Both the position numbers and the translations under genes were made by a program. A stretch of DNA of 5,447 nt from CAIODY01 sp041192505 (GTDB taxonomy: Bacteria; Bacteroidota; Bacteroidia; Chitinophagales; CAIODY01): contig JBEEMV010000203.1 in the NCBI GenBank assembly GCA_041192505.1, positions 1-5,447 of the forward strand. Direction: 5' to 3'. This document shows positions 1-5,447 of the stretch, one piece after another. Every line of letters starts with the position of its first letter. Position 1 is the first letter of the stretch. Under the pieces are notes generated by a model. The model made no database searches. It was given only the letters and a program-made list of their open reading frames with translations, and was not told the DNA's origin.

Positions 1-606
1 TAAGGCATCATCAAAATCTTTTGCTGTTTCAGGGTCAATTGTAAACGTAGTAATGTTTCTGAAGTCTCTTCTTTTTGCAATTTCATCATTTGTGATTTCT
101 GTAGAAATATTATCACATTCACGAATAACTTCCTTCGGAAAATCAAGCGGAAAGCCGTGATCTAGCAATATAGTCTTCCACATAATTTCTTTTACCGATG
201 AGCCACTTAAGATTTCTTCAATCTTACCAATTGGATTTTTACCACCTTCCCAGTCTGTAATTTTTACAATTACTCTATTTTCATCTTTTACATTTTTTAA
301 TCCTTTGGCAGGTATAAAAATGTCGTTGGTCATTCCATATTTTTTATCAGGCAATACAAATGCAAAATCTTTTTTTACATGAGCTACACCTGTAAAATAT
401 TCGTTAGCACGTTTTACAACTTTAATAATTTTTCCTTCTGTTTTGCTTTTTGATTCATTTGTTATTTGCACCAATACTGTATCTCTGTTAATTGCAGTAT
501 TTAAATGATTGTTTCTAACAATGATATCATTCCCTGGTCGGGCTTCAATAATTACAAAACCATAACCATGTTTGTTCATATCTAAAGTGCCTTCAAATAC
601 AGGCAT
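1..606 (-). CDS. rnr: Ribonuclease R, N-terminal 202 residues (3' end of gene beyond left edge)
   Basis: RNase R is a processive 3'-to-5' exoribonuclease of the RNase II/RNB family. It degrades structured RNA, including defective rRNA and mRNA. Visible here are a cold-shock-type OB domain at residues 4-60 (starting EGTLDMNKHGYGFVIIE) and a second one at about 60-115 (EYFTGVAHVKKDFAFVLPD, then DIFIPAKGL). A family-typical linker follows (GFPLDFPKEV, then EEIAKRRDFR in the form DEIAKRRDF). The start of the catalytic RNB domain reads TIDPETAKDFDDAL, with the metal-binding aspartates D191, D197, D199 and D200 all present. The window ends at residue 202, so most of RNB and the S1 domain are missing. 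The start used is the first ATG (604-606). The same frame stays open to a stop at 748-750, and the added residues look like a charged linker, so a TTG start at 688-690 is a serious alternative. No N-terminal winged-helix domain is seen. The gene is divergent from the efflux-transporter operon. The family assignment is very secure; the exact start is not. Confidence 0.95.
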   Translation of the reverse strand, partial: MPVFEGTLDMNKHGYGFVIIEARPGNDIIVRNNHLNTAINRDTVLVQITNESKSKTEGKIIKVVKRANEYFTGVAHVKKDFAFVLPDKKYGMTNDIFIPAKGLKNVKDENRVIVKITDWEGGKNPIGKIEEILSGSSVKEIMWKTILLDHGFPLDFPKEVIRECDNISTEITNDEIAKRRDFRNITTFTIDPETAKDFDDAL

Positions 607-786
607 TTTAGTATTGCTATGTTTAGTTTCGGGGTTGCTATTTCTTTTTGCGGTGGGCTTTTTATTCTCTTCTGGTGTACTCTTTTTCAAATTTTTTATA
701 TTGTTGTTATTGTGTAAAGATACCTTTTTTGTTATTACAGAATTAGTTTATGTTATAGCTTAGCATTTTAATAATATTAATTTCTG
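607..786. other. Divergent intergenic region between rnr and the CDF transporter gene
   Basis: This stretch separates two divergent genes and should hold both promoters. The part at 607-690 may in fact be coding for the N-terminus of RNase R on the minus strand. Promoter motifs are only partial. On the minus strand, TATCTTTA (722 down to 715) matches TAnnTTTG at all but the last base. On the plus strand, TACCTTTT (721-728) and TAGCTTAG (756-763) each have one mismatch, and no TTG lies 19-21 bases upstream of either. I see no hairpin terminator, riboswitch, tRNA or clear metal-regulator operator. The plus-strand open frame at 572-763 is F/L-rich because it reads antisense to a K/N/E-rich coding stretch, and I do not call it a gene. 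Confidence 0.5.
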
Positions 787-1701
787 ATGTCAAATCATTC
801 GCATCATCACCACGAACACCATCATCAACCCAACAACATTAATACTGCTTTTATCATTGGTATTATTTTAAATATGGCATTTGTAATAGTTGAAGTGGTG
901 GCAGGATTCAATTATCATTCGATGGCTTTATTATCTGATGCAGGTCATAATTTAGCTGATGTTGGTTCGTTGGCTTTATCATTAATTGCCATATTATTAA
1001 TGAAATCTAAAAGCACAAAAAAATACACTTATGGCTATAAAAAAACATCGGTTTTAATTGCCTTAGTAAATTCTGTTTTGTTATTAATTTCTATCGGAGC
1101 TATTGCTGTTGAAGCATTTCATCAAATCATTCATCCGCAAAACGTATCAGGAAAAATGATTTCAATAGTAGCTACTATGGGTTTAATTATTAATGCGGCT
1201 TCTGCCTTTTTATTTTTCAAAAATAAAGAACATGATTTGAATGTGAAAGGTGCTTACCTGCATTTATTAGCCGATGCTTTAGTGTCGTTATCTATCATAA
1301 TTGCAGGCATAATTATTTATTATACCAATTGGTTTTGGTTAGATTCTATCATGAGTTTGGTAGTAGTTGCAGTAATTATTTATTCCACTTTTACATTGCT
1401 TAAAGATTCGGTAAGGCTATCGTTAGATGGTGTACCTACACAAATTGATATAGATGAAATTAAACAAAAAATAAATGCAATTAATGGCGTTGTAAATATT
1501 CATCATATTCATATTTGGGCAATAAGCACCAGCCAAAATGCTTTAACGGCGCATATTGTAGTGGCTCAAAATTCTATTTATGCTAATGAATTAAAAATGA
1601 AAAAAGAAATAAAACACATTTTGCAACATCAAAATATTCAACACATCACACTCGAAATTGAAAAAGAAAATGATATTTGTAAAAATGAAAATTGTAGTTA
1701 A
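787..1701 (+). CDS. Cation diffusion facilitator family transporter, probable Zn2+ exporter (CzcD/ZitB type)
   Basis: This 304-residue inner-membrane protein belongs to the CDF family, whose members exchange cytoplasmic Zn2+ (or Cd2+/Co2+) for protons. Six membrane segments can be seen at about residues 20-40, 45-72, 88-109, 122-144, 155-178 and 182-205. The transport site is of the zinc-type HD-HD form: H54 and D58 in LLSDAGHNLADV of segment 2, and H159 and D163 in HLLADAL of segment 5. The cytoplasmic C-terminal domain (about 207-292) carries HHIHIW (H240, H242, W244) and HITLEIE (from H286), as is usual in the CzcD/ZitB branch. The N-terminus is His-rich, with eight His among residues 4-13, a likely metal-collecting tail. 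The C-terminus has two cysteines (C298, C303). The length is normal. The ATG at 787 keeps the His-rich tail and is the natural start. It is probably the first gene of a four-gene operon, with lnt 12 bases downstream. Family and zinc-like site are secure; the physiological metal is inferred. Confidence 0.95.
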   Translation: MSNHSHHHHEHHHQPNNINTAFIIGIILNMAFVIVEVVAGFNYHSMALLSDAGHNLADVGSLALSLIAILLMKSKSTKKYTYGYKKTSVLIALVNSVLLLISIGAIAVEAFHQIIHPQNVSGKMISIVATMGLIINAASAFLFFKNKEHDLNVKGAYLHLLADALVSLSIIIAGIIIYYTNWFWLDSIMSLVVVAVIIYSTFTLLKDSVRLSLDGVPTQIDIDEIKQKINAINGVVNIHHIHIWAISTSQNALTAHIVVAQNSIYANELKMKKEIKHILQHQNIQHITLEIEKENDICKNENCS

Positions 1702-1713
1702 TTAGTTTTAACA

Positions 1714-3306
1714 ATGAATATAAAAAAGATATTTTTTCAATCGGCAGTAAGCGGATTTTTATTGTGGCTTGGTTTCCCAATGAATGATTTTACGCCCATT
1801 ATGTTTGTGGCTTTGGTGCCACTTTTATTATCGTTAGAGCAATTACGAAATTCGCCAAATAAAGCATGGCTGCGGTTTGCCAATACTTACTTTACTTTTT
1901 TAATTTGGAATATTGCCAGCACTTGGTGGGTTTGGAATGCATCGGCAGGTGGCGCTACGGCTGCCATTATTTTAAATGCATTGCTACAAAGTTTTCCTGT
2001 TTTATTATATTATTTTTTTGAAAACAGATTTGCATCAAAATATAAATGGTTGATATTAGTAGTGTTTTGGGTTGCCTTCGAAAAAATACATCTTACATGG
2101 GAGTTTACTTGGCCTTGGCTTACTTTAGGAAATTCATTTGCCACACAAACGCATTGGATTCAATGGTACGAATATACAGGGCATTTGGGCGGAAGCGCAT
2201 GGATATGGCTAGCTAATATTTCTATTTTTTCTGCCTTATTTATTCATCATAAAAAATCTTTTATCAGCCGATGGATAAAGCCTTTTGCTATTATTGCTGT
2301 GCCTATTTTATTTTCATTTATGGTTGAATATGTTGCACCTTTTGAAGATTTGTTTATTAAAAATCCAACACAAAATTTTCTTTTAATTCAGCCTAATATC
2401 GACCCTTATTCTGAAAAATTTGTTGATGGCACAGCCGATAAACAATTGCAAAAATTGTTCAACTTAATTGAAAAAAATATTGATACTACCCAAAACACAA
2501 TTATCGTTTTTCCCGAAACAGCTTTGTCTACAGCTATTTGGCTTACTAATTTTAATAGCGATGAACAAATAATTGCAGTTCGAAGTTTCTTGAAAAAATA
2601 TCCAAAAGCAAAATTGATTACAGGTACATCGTTAATTGAAATGTATGATTCGCCCAAAACACCTTCAGCCAATCAATTAGGCAATTCGAATAAATATGCC
2701 GATGTTTTTAATGCATCAGTTTTGATGGATACTACTATTTCTATTCAAAAATATTATAAATCGAAATTGGTTCCAGGCGTTGAACGGATGCCGTATCCAG
2801 GTTTTTTTAAATTCTTAAAACCATTATTAATTGATATGGGCGGCGCATCAGATAATAATGGAACACAAGAAGAACGAACAAATTTAATAGCCAATAAAAA
2901 AAATATTGCAGCCATGGTTTGTTACGAATCTATTTATGGCAGCTTTGTTTCGGGCTTTGTAAAAAACGATGCCAATGTTTTATTAATTATTACCAACGAT
3001 GGTTGGTGGGGCAATACACCAGGCTACAAACAACATTTTGAATTTGCAAAACTTCGTGCTATTGAAACCAGAAGAGAGGTGTTACAATGCGCCAACAATG
3101 GCTTTAGTGGTGTTATTGATGAATATGGAAATGTAATTTCGAAAACAGATTATTGGAAACAAGCCGCTATCAATTATAAAGCAACAATGCTGAATAGAAA
3201 AACTTTTTTTGTTCAATATGGTAATGAATTAGAATGGCTTTTTGTTTTTTTATCGCTTGCCATTATTTTGTTTGCTACATTTAAAAAATATTTTTTGAAA
3301 ACATGA
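1714..3306 (+). CDS. lnt: Apolipoprotein N-acyltransferase
   Basis: Lnt is the inner-membrane enzyme that transfers an acyl chain from phospholipid to the N-terminal cysteine of apolipoproteins, the last step of bacterial lipoprotein maturation. The 530 residues show the usual plan. A hydrophobic N-terminal half (about 1-205) holds several membrane helices with the conserved FTWPWLTLG segment (131-139). A periplasmic nitrilase-like domain follows (about 222-495), and a C-terminal helix (about 507-524) anchors the protein. The catalytic triad is present: E268 in FPETALS, K349 in YYKSKLVPG and C403 in MVCYES. The accessory glutamate corresponding to E. coli E343 is E357, and the NDGWWG motif (N428, W431) is intact. 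The usual PFGE reads PGVERMP here, a variant I take to be normal for Bacteroidota. The ATG at 1714 places the first helix correctly, and no better upstream start is apparent. The stop codon overlaps the next gene's ATG by four bases. The identification is secure. Confidence 0.96.
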   Translation: MNIKKIFFQSAVSGFLLWLGFPMNDFTPIMFVALVPLLLSLEQLRNSPNKAWLRFANTYFTFLIWNIASTWWVWNASAGGATAAIILNALLQSFPVLLYYFFENRFASKYKWLILVVFWVAFEKIHLTWEFTWPWLTLGNSFATQTHWIQWYEYTGHLGGSAWIWLANISIFSALFIHHKKSFISRWIKPFAIIAVPILFSFMVEYVAPFEDLFIKNPTQNFLLIQPNIDPYSEKFVDGTADKQLQKLFNLIEKNIDTTQNTIIVFPETALSTAIWLTNFNSDEQIIAVRSFLKKYPKAKLITGTSLIEMYDSPKTPSANQLGNSNKYADVFNASVLMDTTISIQKYYKSKLVPGVERMPYPGFFKFLKPLLIDMGGASDNNGTQEERTNLIANKKNIAAMVCYESIYGSFVSGFVKNDANVLLIITNDGWWGNTPGYKQHFEFAKLRAIETRREVLQCANNGFSGVIDEYGNVISKTDYWKQAAINYKATMLNRKTFFVQYGNELEWLFVFLSLAIILFATFKKYFLKT

Positions 3307-4100
3307 ACCCCGAACAATTAGAAAAATTATTGCATCAAACAAGGCTTGTAGTTAATAAAGCAGTTGAATATATTTTTATTCAATCTTTACGATTAAATGA
3401 AATTGAACCGCAAATAAAATCATTGCATAATTTAGTAAGCGAAGTTGATATTAATGCCGAACATATATTGGTAGAAGGCTTAAGCAAAGCCTTGCCCGAA
3501 GCTGGTTTTATTACCGAAGAAAATTCGATTGAGCAAATTAAAAAAGAATTTACTTGGGTGATTGACCCATTGGATGGAACTACAAATTTTTTGCATGGTT
3601 TGCCATTTTATTCGGTAAGTGTGGGCTTGTTGCACAATGATGAAGTGATTTTGGGAATAGTGCATGATGTAAGCCACAACGAACAATTTTATGCATTTAA
3701 AAATGGTGGTGCATTTGTAAATGGTAAGCAATTGGATATTTCAAAACACAAAATTTTACACGATTCATTAATCATTACAGGCTTTTTTTATAACGAAACA
3801 GATGTGTTAGAAAAATTTTTAAACATCATGCGTAGGTTAGTAAATGAAAGCAGAGCTTTTCGTAGGCTCGGCTCGGCAGCACTTGATTTGGCTTATGTTG
3901 CAGCAGGCAGGGGCGATGCATTTTTTGAATTTAATTTAAATTCGTGGGATGTGGCTGGTGGTGCAATTTTGGTAAAAGAAGCAGGCGGATTTGTAACCGA
4001 TTTTAATGGTTCGGATAATTATATTTTTGGAAAAGAAATTATAGCTGCCCGTGGCGGAACATACGATGAGTTATTAAAATTGATAAAAAAAGAATATTGA
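3303..4100 (+). CDS. Inositol monophosphatase family protein (SuhB-like)
   Basis: This 265-residue protein is of the Mg2+-dependent, lithium-sensitive sugar/inositol phosphatase superfamily and is of normal family length. The metal and phosphate-binding motifs are complete: K39 and D49 in the KSLHNLVSEVD segment, E72-E73 in ITEEN, D88 and D91 in WVIDPLDGTTNFLHG, and W215-D216 in SWDVAGG. The RRLGSAALDLAYVAAGRGDAF segment (from R187) also fits the family. It is expected to be a soluble cytoplasmic enzyme hydrolysing myo-inositol-1-phosphate or a related phosphomonoester. Substrates differ widely in the family (inositol phosphate, fructose-1,6-bisphosphate, PAP and others), so none is assigned. 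E. coli SuhB also acts in rRNA transcription antitermination, which is interesting given the rsmA overlap, but nothing in the sequence proves that role. The ATG at 3303 sits in an ATGA overlap with the lnt stop, and the 3' end overlaps rsmA by four bases. The family call is secure; the specific function is open. Confidence 0.93.
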   Translation: MNPEQLEKLLHQTRLVVNKAVEYIFIQSLRLNEIEPQIKSLHNLVSEVDINAEHILVEGLSKALPEAGFITEENSIEQIKKEFTWVIDPLDGTTNFLHGLPFYSVSVGLLHNDEVILGIVHDVSHNEQFYAFKNGGAFVNGKQLDISKHKILHDSLIITGFFYNETDVLEKFLNIMRRLVNESRAFRRLGSAALDLAYVAAGRGDAFFEFNLNSWDVAGGAILVKEAGGFVTDFNGSDNYIFGKEIIAARGGTYDELLKLIKKEY

Positions 4101-4885
4101 AATTGAAGAAAAATTTTGAACATAAAAAATCGTTAGGGCAACATTTTTTAAAAGATGATGGCATTGCTTTGGATATTGTTGAAGCGCTGAAAAGCCCTGT
4201 TCAGCAAGTAATTGAGGTAGGACCAGGTTTAGGAATATTAACTAAATTTTTATACAAAAAATACCATCCTAATCTTACTGCGGTAGATGTGGATGATAGA
4301 TTGGCTGAAATAATTCCACAAAAATTTGAAGGCATAAAATTTATTCATCAAGATATTTTAAAAGTTGATTTTGAAAAATATTACCCCAATGAAAAGGTAA
4401 GTGTAATTGGAAATTTTCCTTATAATATTTCAACCGAAATTGTTTTTAGAGTAATTGAACAGCGCCACCAAGTAGTTGAAATGGTGGGTATGTTTCAAAA
4501 AGAAGTGGCTTTAAGATTAGCATCAAAACATGGCAATAAAGTATTTGGTGTTACTTCTATTTTTTCGCAAGCATATTTTAAAGTAGAATATTTATTTGAT
4601 GTGCCGCCTCATTTTTTCGATCCGCCACCAAAAGTAAATAGCGGTGTGGTGCGGTTTACAAGGTTAGAGAATCAAATTGAGATATTAGATGAAAAATCAT
4701 TTTTTAGGGCTGTAAAAGCAGGCTTTAGTCAGCGCCGAAAAACATTACGCAATTCATTAAAAGCATTTACCAATACGGATGATATTAATTCGGCAACGTT
4801 GGATAAACGAGCCGAGCAATTATCTGTAGAAGAATGGATAAACTTAGCCAACGAAATTTTTAATCAAAAAAAACTAATTGTATAA
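4097..4885 (+). CDS. rsmA: 16S rRNA (adenine(1518)-N6/adenine(1519)-N6)-dimethyltransferase
   Basis: RsmA (KsgA) uses S-adenosylmethionine to dimethylate the two adjacent adenines in the 3'-terminal hairpin of 16S rRNA, a late step of 30S subunit assembly. The 262 residues contain all family signatures: KSLGQHFLKD (11-20), SAM motif I EVGPGLG (40-46), the acidic VDVDD (63-67), HQDIL (84-88), the catalytic NFPYN (106-110), FQKEVALRLAS (133-143), FFDPPPKVNSGVV (173-185) and GFSQRRKTLRNSL (209-221). Length is typical. No ATG is available: the frame is closed by TGA at 4067-4069, and the first in-frame methionine lies near residue 129, beyond motif I. The chosen start is TTG 4097, which overlaps the upstream stop as TTGA. 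TTG at 4103 would shorten the protein by only two residues. An AAAGAA stretch lies just upstream. The gene is the last of the operon. The identification is very secure; the start is settled only to within these two TTG codons. Confidence 0.96.
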   Translation: MKLKKNFEHKKSLGQHFLKDDGIALDIVEALKSPVQQVIEVGPGLGILTKFLYKKYHPNLTAVDVDDRLAEIIPQKFEGIKFIHQDILKVDFEKYYPNEKVSVIGNFPYNISTEIVFRVIEQRHQVVEMVGMFQKEVALRLASKHGNKVFGVTSIFSQAYFKVEYLFDVPPHFFDPPPKVNSGVVRFTRLENQIEILDEKSFFRAVKAGFSQRRKTLRNSLKAFTNTDDINSATLDKRAEQLSVEEWINLANEIFNQKKLIV

Positions 4886-4940
4886 CTAATTTTTAAAACA
4901 GATAATTACTTTTGTTCATCATCAAATAAAAATAAATAAA
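4886..4940 (+). other. Short intergenic gap with promoter, no clear terminator
   Basis: These 55 A+T-rich bases separate rsmA from the outer-membrane protein gene. They carry a good -7 promoter motif (given separately) and an A-rich leader before the ATG. I see no stem-loop followed by a T-run, so transcription from the upstream operon may read through. Confidence 0.5.
4907..4914 (+). promoter_or_regulatory. Bacteroidota-type -7 promoter element (TACTTTTG)
   Basis: TACTTTTG is an exact match to the TAnnTTTG -7 element described for Bacteroidota primary-sigma promoters. Transcription would begin a few bases downstream, at about 4918-4921, leaving a leader of roughly 20 bases before the ATG at 4941. 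The expected -33 TTG about 20 bases upstream is not there. The nearest TTG (4878-4880) is 26 bases away, so the match is one-sided. In A+T-rich DNA such an 8-mer can arise by chance, but its position in a short gap directly before a gene supports it. Confidence 0.55.
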
Positions 4941-5447
4941 ATGAAAAAAACTTTTTTAATCGTGGCTTTGGCAATGTGTTCAATAACCACTTTTGCACAA
5001 CAAACAGATAGAAGTAAAGTATTGGCAGGTGGCATTGTAAATTTTAATTGGAGTGAAGCAAAGGAAACTACTAATTTTACAAATGGTGGAGCTTCTGCAA
5101 CTGTTACTACACCCACATTATTAGATTTAACTGTATCACCAAATATTGGAATATTTGTAGCTAAAAATTTTGCTTTAGGTTTAAAATTGCGTTATGAAGT
5201 TTCAAATAAATATCAAAATTTAAATTACTCATTTAACTCGAATGCAAACTTAAGTGCCTTTGTTAGATATTATAAAAAGATTGGTAAAATTGCTCCATTT
5301 GGCGAATTAAGTTATGGCTTGGGCAAAGTTACTTCTTCGGGAACAGCAGTAAATAAAAACAAAATTAATGGAACTGTAATTGGCTTTGGCCCAGGTGTAG
5401 CATTGTTTTTAACTGAAAGAGTTGGTATTGAGGCTTTAGTTGAATAT
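4941..5447 (+). CDS. Outer-membrane beta-barrel-like secreted protein, N-terminal 169 residues (3' end beyond right edge)
   Basis: The frame starts at ATG 4941 and stays open to the window edge, so the C-terminus is unseen. Residues 1-19 form a clear Sec signal peptide: two lysines, a hydrophobic core, then TTFA before QQ, the cleavage style common in Bacteroidota (cleavage expected after A19). The mature part lacks further membrane helices. It alternates hydrophobic and polar residues with many G, N, T, S and aromatic positions, for example SPNIGIFVAKNFALGLKLRY, FVRYYKKIGKIAPFGELSYG and GFGPGVALFLTERVGIEAL. This is the look of transmembrane beta-strands joined by short turns, as in small OmpW/OmpA-like barrels of the outer membrane beta-barrel family (Pfam OMP_b-brl type). 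The leader is A-rich with no Shine-Dalgarno site, and a promoter motif lies 27-34 bases upstream. It is probably an independent gene rather than part of the upstream operon. Specific function is unknown. Class fairly sure, exact family not. Confidence 0.85.
   Translation, partial: MKKTFLIVALAMCSITTFAQQTDRSKVLAGGIVNFNWSEAKETTNFTNGGASATVTTPTLLDLTVSPNIGIFVAKNFALGLKLRYEVSNKYQNLNYSFNSNANLSAFVRYYKKIGKIAPFGELSYGLGKVTSSGTAVNKNKINGTVIGFGPGVALFLTERVGIEALVEY

Larger units (their letters stand above)
787..4885 (+). other. Probable four-gene operon: CDF transporter - lnt - IMPase family - rsmA
   Basis: Four plus-strand genes follow each other with spacings of 12, -4 and -4 bases, and no terminator-like hairpin lies between them. 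The last two junctions are stop/start overlaps (ATGA at 3303-3306 and TTGA at 4097-4100), the classic arrangement for translational coupling. The unit should be transcribed from the divergent region upstream of 787. The next gene, at 4941, has its own promoter motif and a 55-base gap, so I end the unit after rsmA. Co-transcription is inferred from spacing only. Confidence 0.7.

Noticed and set aside
572..763. Plus-strand 63-residue hydrophobic open frame that could look like a small membrane protein
   Set aside because: It is antisense to the RNase R start and its charged linker. Its F/L richness is the mirror of AAA, AAG and GAA codons on the other strand.
756..763. TAGCTTAG considered as the -7 promoter element of the CDF operon
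   Set aside because: It has one mismatch to TAnnTTTG, and the nearest upstream TTG is 24 bases away, outside usual spacing. It is mentioned only as a weak candidate.
768..780. Small dyad TTAAT-AAT-ATTAA just before the CDF start, considered as a repressor operator
   Set aside because: Five-base arms made only of A and T are expected by chance here, and no regulator gene is present.
2406..2672. Minus-strand 88-residue open frame
   Set aside because: It lies wholly inside lnt, antisense to the well-conserved nitrilase domain, and has no recognisable motif.
3480..3731. Minus-strand 83-residue open frame
   Set aside because: It lies antisense to the conserved metal-binding motifs of the IMPase gene, and its composition is shadow-like.
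4922..5116. Minus-strand 64-residue open frame over the start of the outer-membrane protein gene
   Set aside because: The plus-strand frame here has a textbook signal peptide and promoter motif, so the minus frame is its shadow.
1..5447. Search for an undescribed system, mobile element, CRISPR array, tRNA or riboswitch
   Set aside because: Nearly all of the sequence is explained by recognisable housekeeping genes with intact motifs. The gaps are short and hold no repeats or conserved RNA-like folds that I can see by eye.

Overview
The window looks like ordinary chromosome of a member of the Bacteroidota. It is strongly A+T-rich and its codons favour AAA, TTA and AAT. There are no clear Shine-Dalgarno sites, and leaders are A-rich before the start codon. 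A perfect match to the Bacteroidota -7 promoter motif (TAnnTTTG) precedes the last gene. The apolipoprotein N-acyltransferase carries a PGVERMPYP segment, a variant I associate with this phylum. I would guess the Chitinophagales/Sphingobacteriales side, but only weakly.

Layout. At the left edge, on the minus strand, lies the 5' part of a ribonuclease R gene. It is cut by the window edge just after the catalytic aspartates of the RNB domain begin. A gene-poor divergent region of about 180 bases separates it from four plus-strand genes: a zinc-type cation diffusion facilitator (787-1701), apolipoprotein N-acyltransferase lnt (1714-3306), an inositol-monophosphatase family protein (3303-4100) and 16S rRNA dimethyltransferase rsmA/ksgA (4097-4885). 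The gaps between them are 12, -4 and -4 bases, so they are very likely one transcription unit. After a 55-base gap with its own promoter motif, a secreted outer-membrane beta-barrel-like protein starts at 4941 and runs off the right edge.

How the genes fit together. The set is housekeeping. The metal exporter and Lnt act at the inner membrane, Lnt finishing lipoproteins for the envelope. RsmA methylates 16S rRNA during small-subunit assembly. RNase R degrades structured RNA. The inositol-monophosphatase homologue has a relative, SuhB of E. coli, that takes part in rRNA synthesis, so its translational coupling to rsmA is suggestive but unproven.

I found no mobile element, CRISPR array, tRNA, rRNA or riboswitch, and no convincing undescribed system. 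The points most worth checking are start-site matters. rsmA has no ATG start available and must begin at TTG (or something rarer) inside a four-base overlap. The RNase R reading frame looks coding well upstream of its first ATG, back to a TTG.
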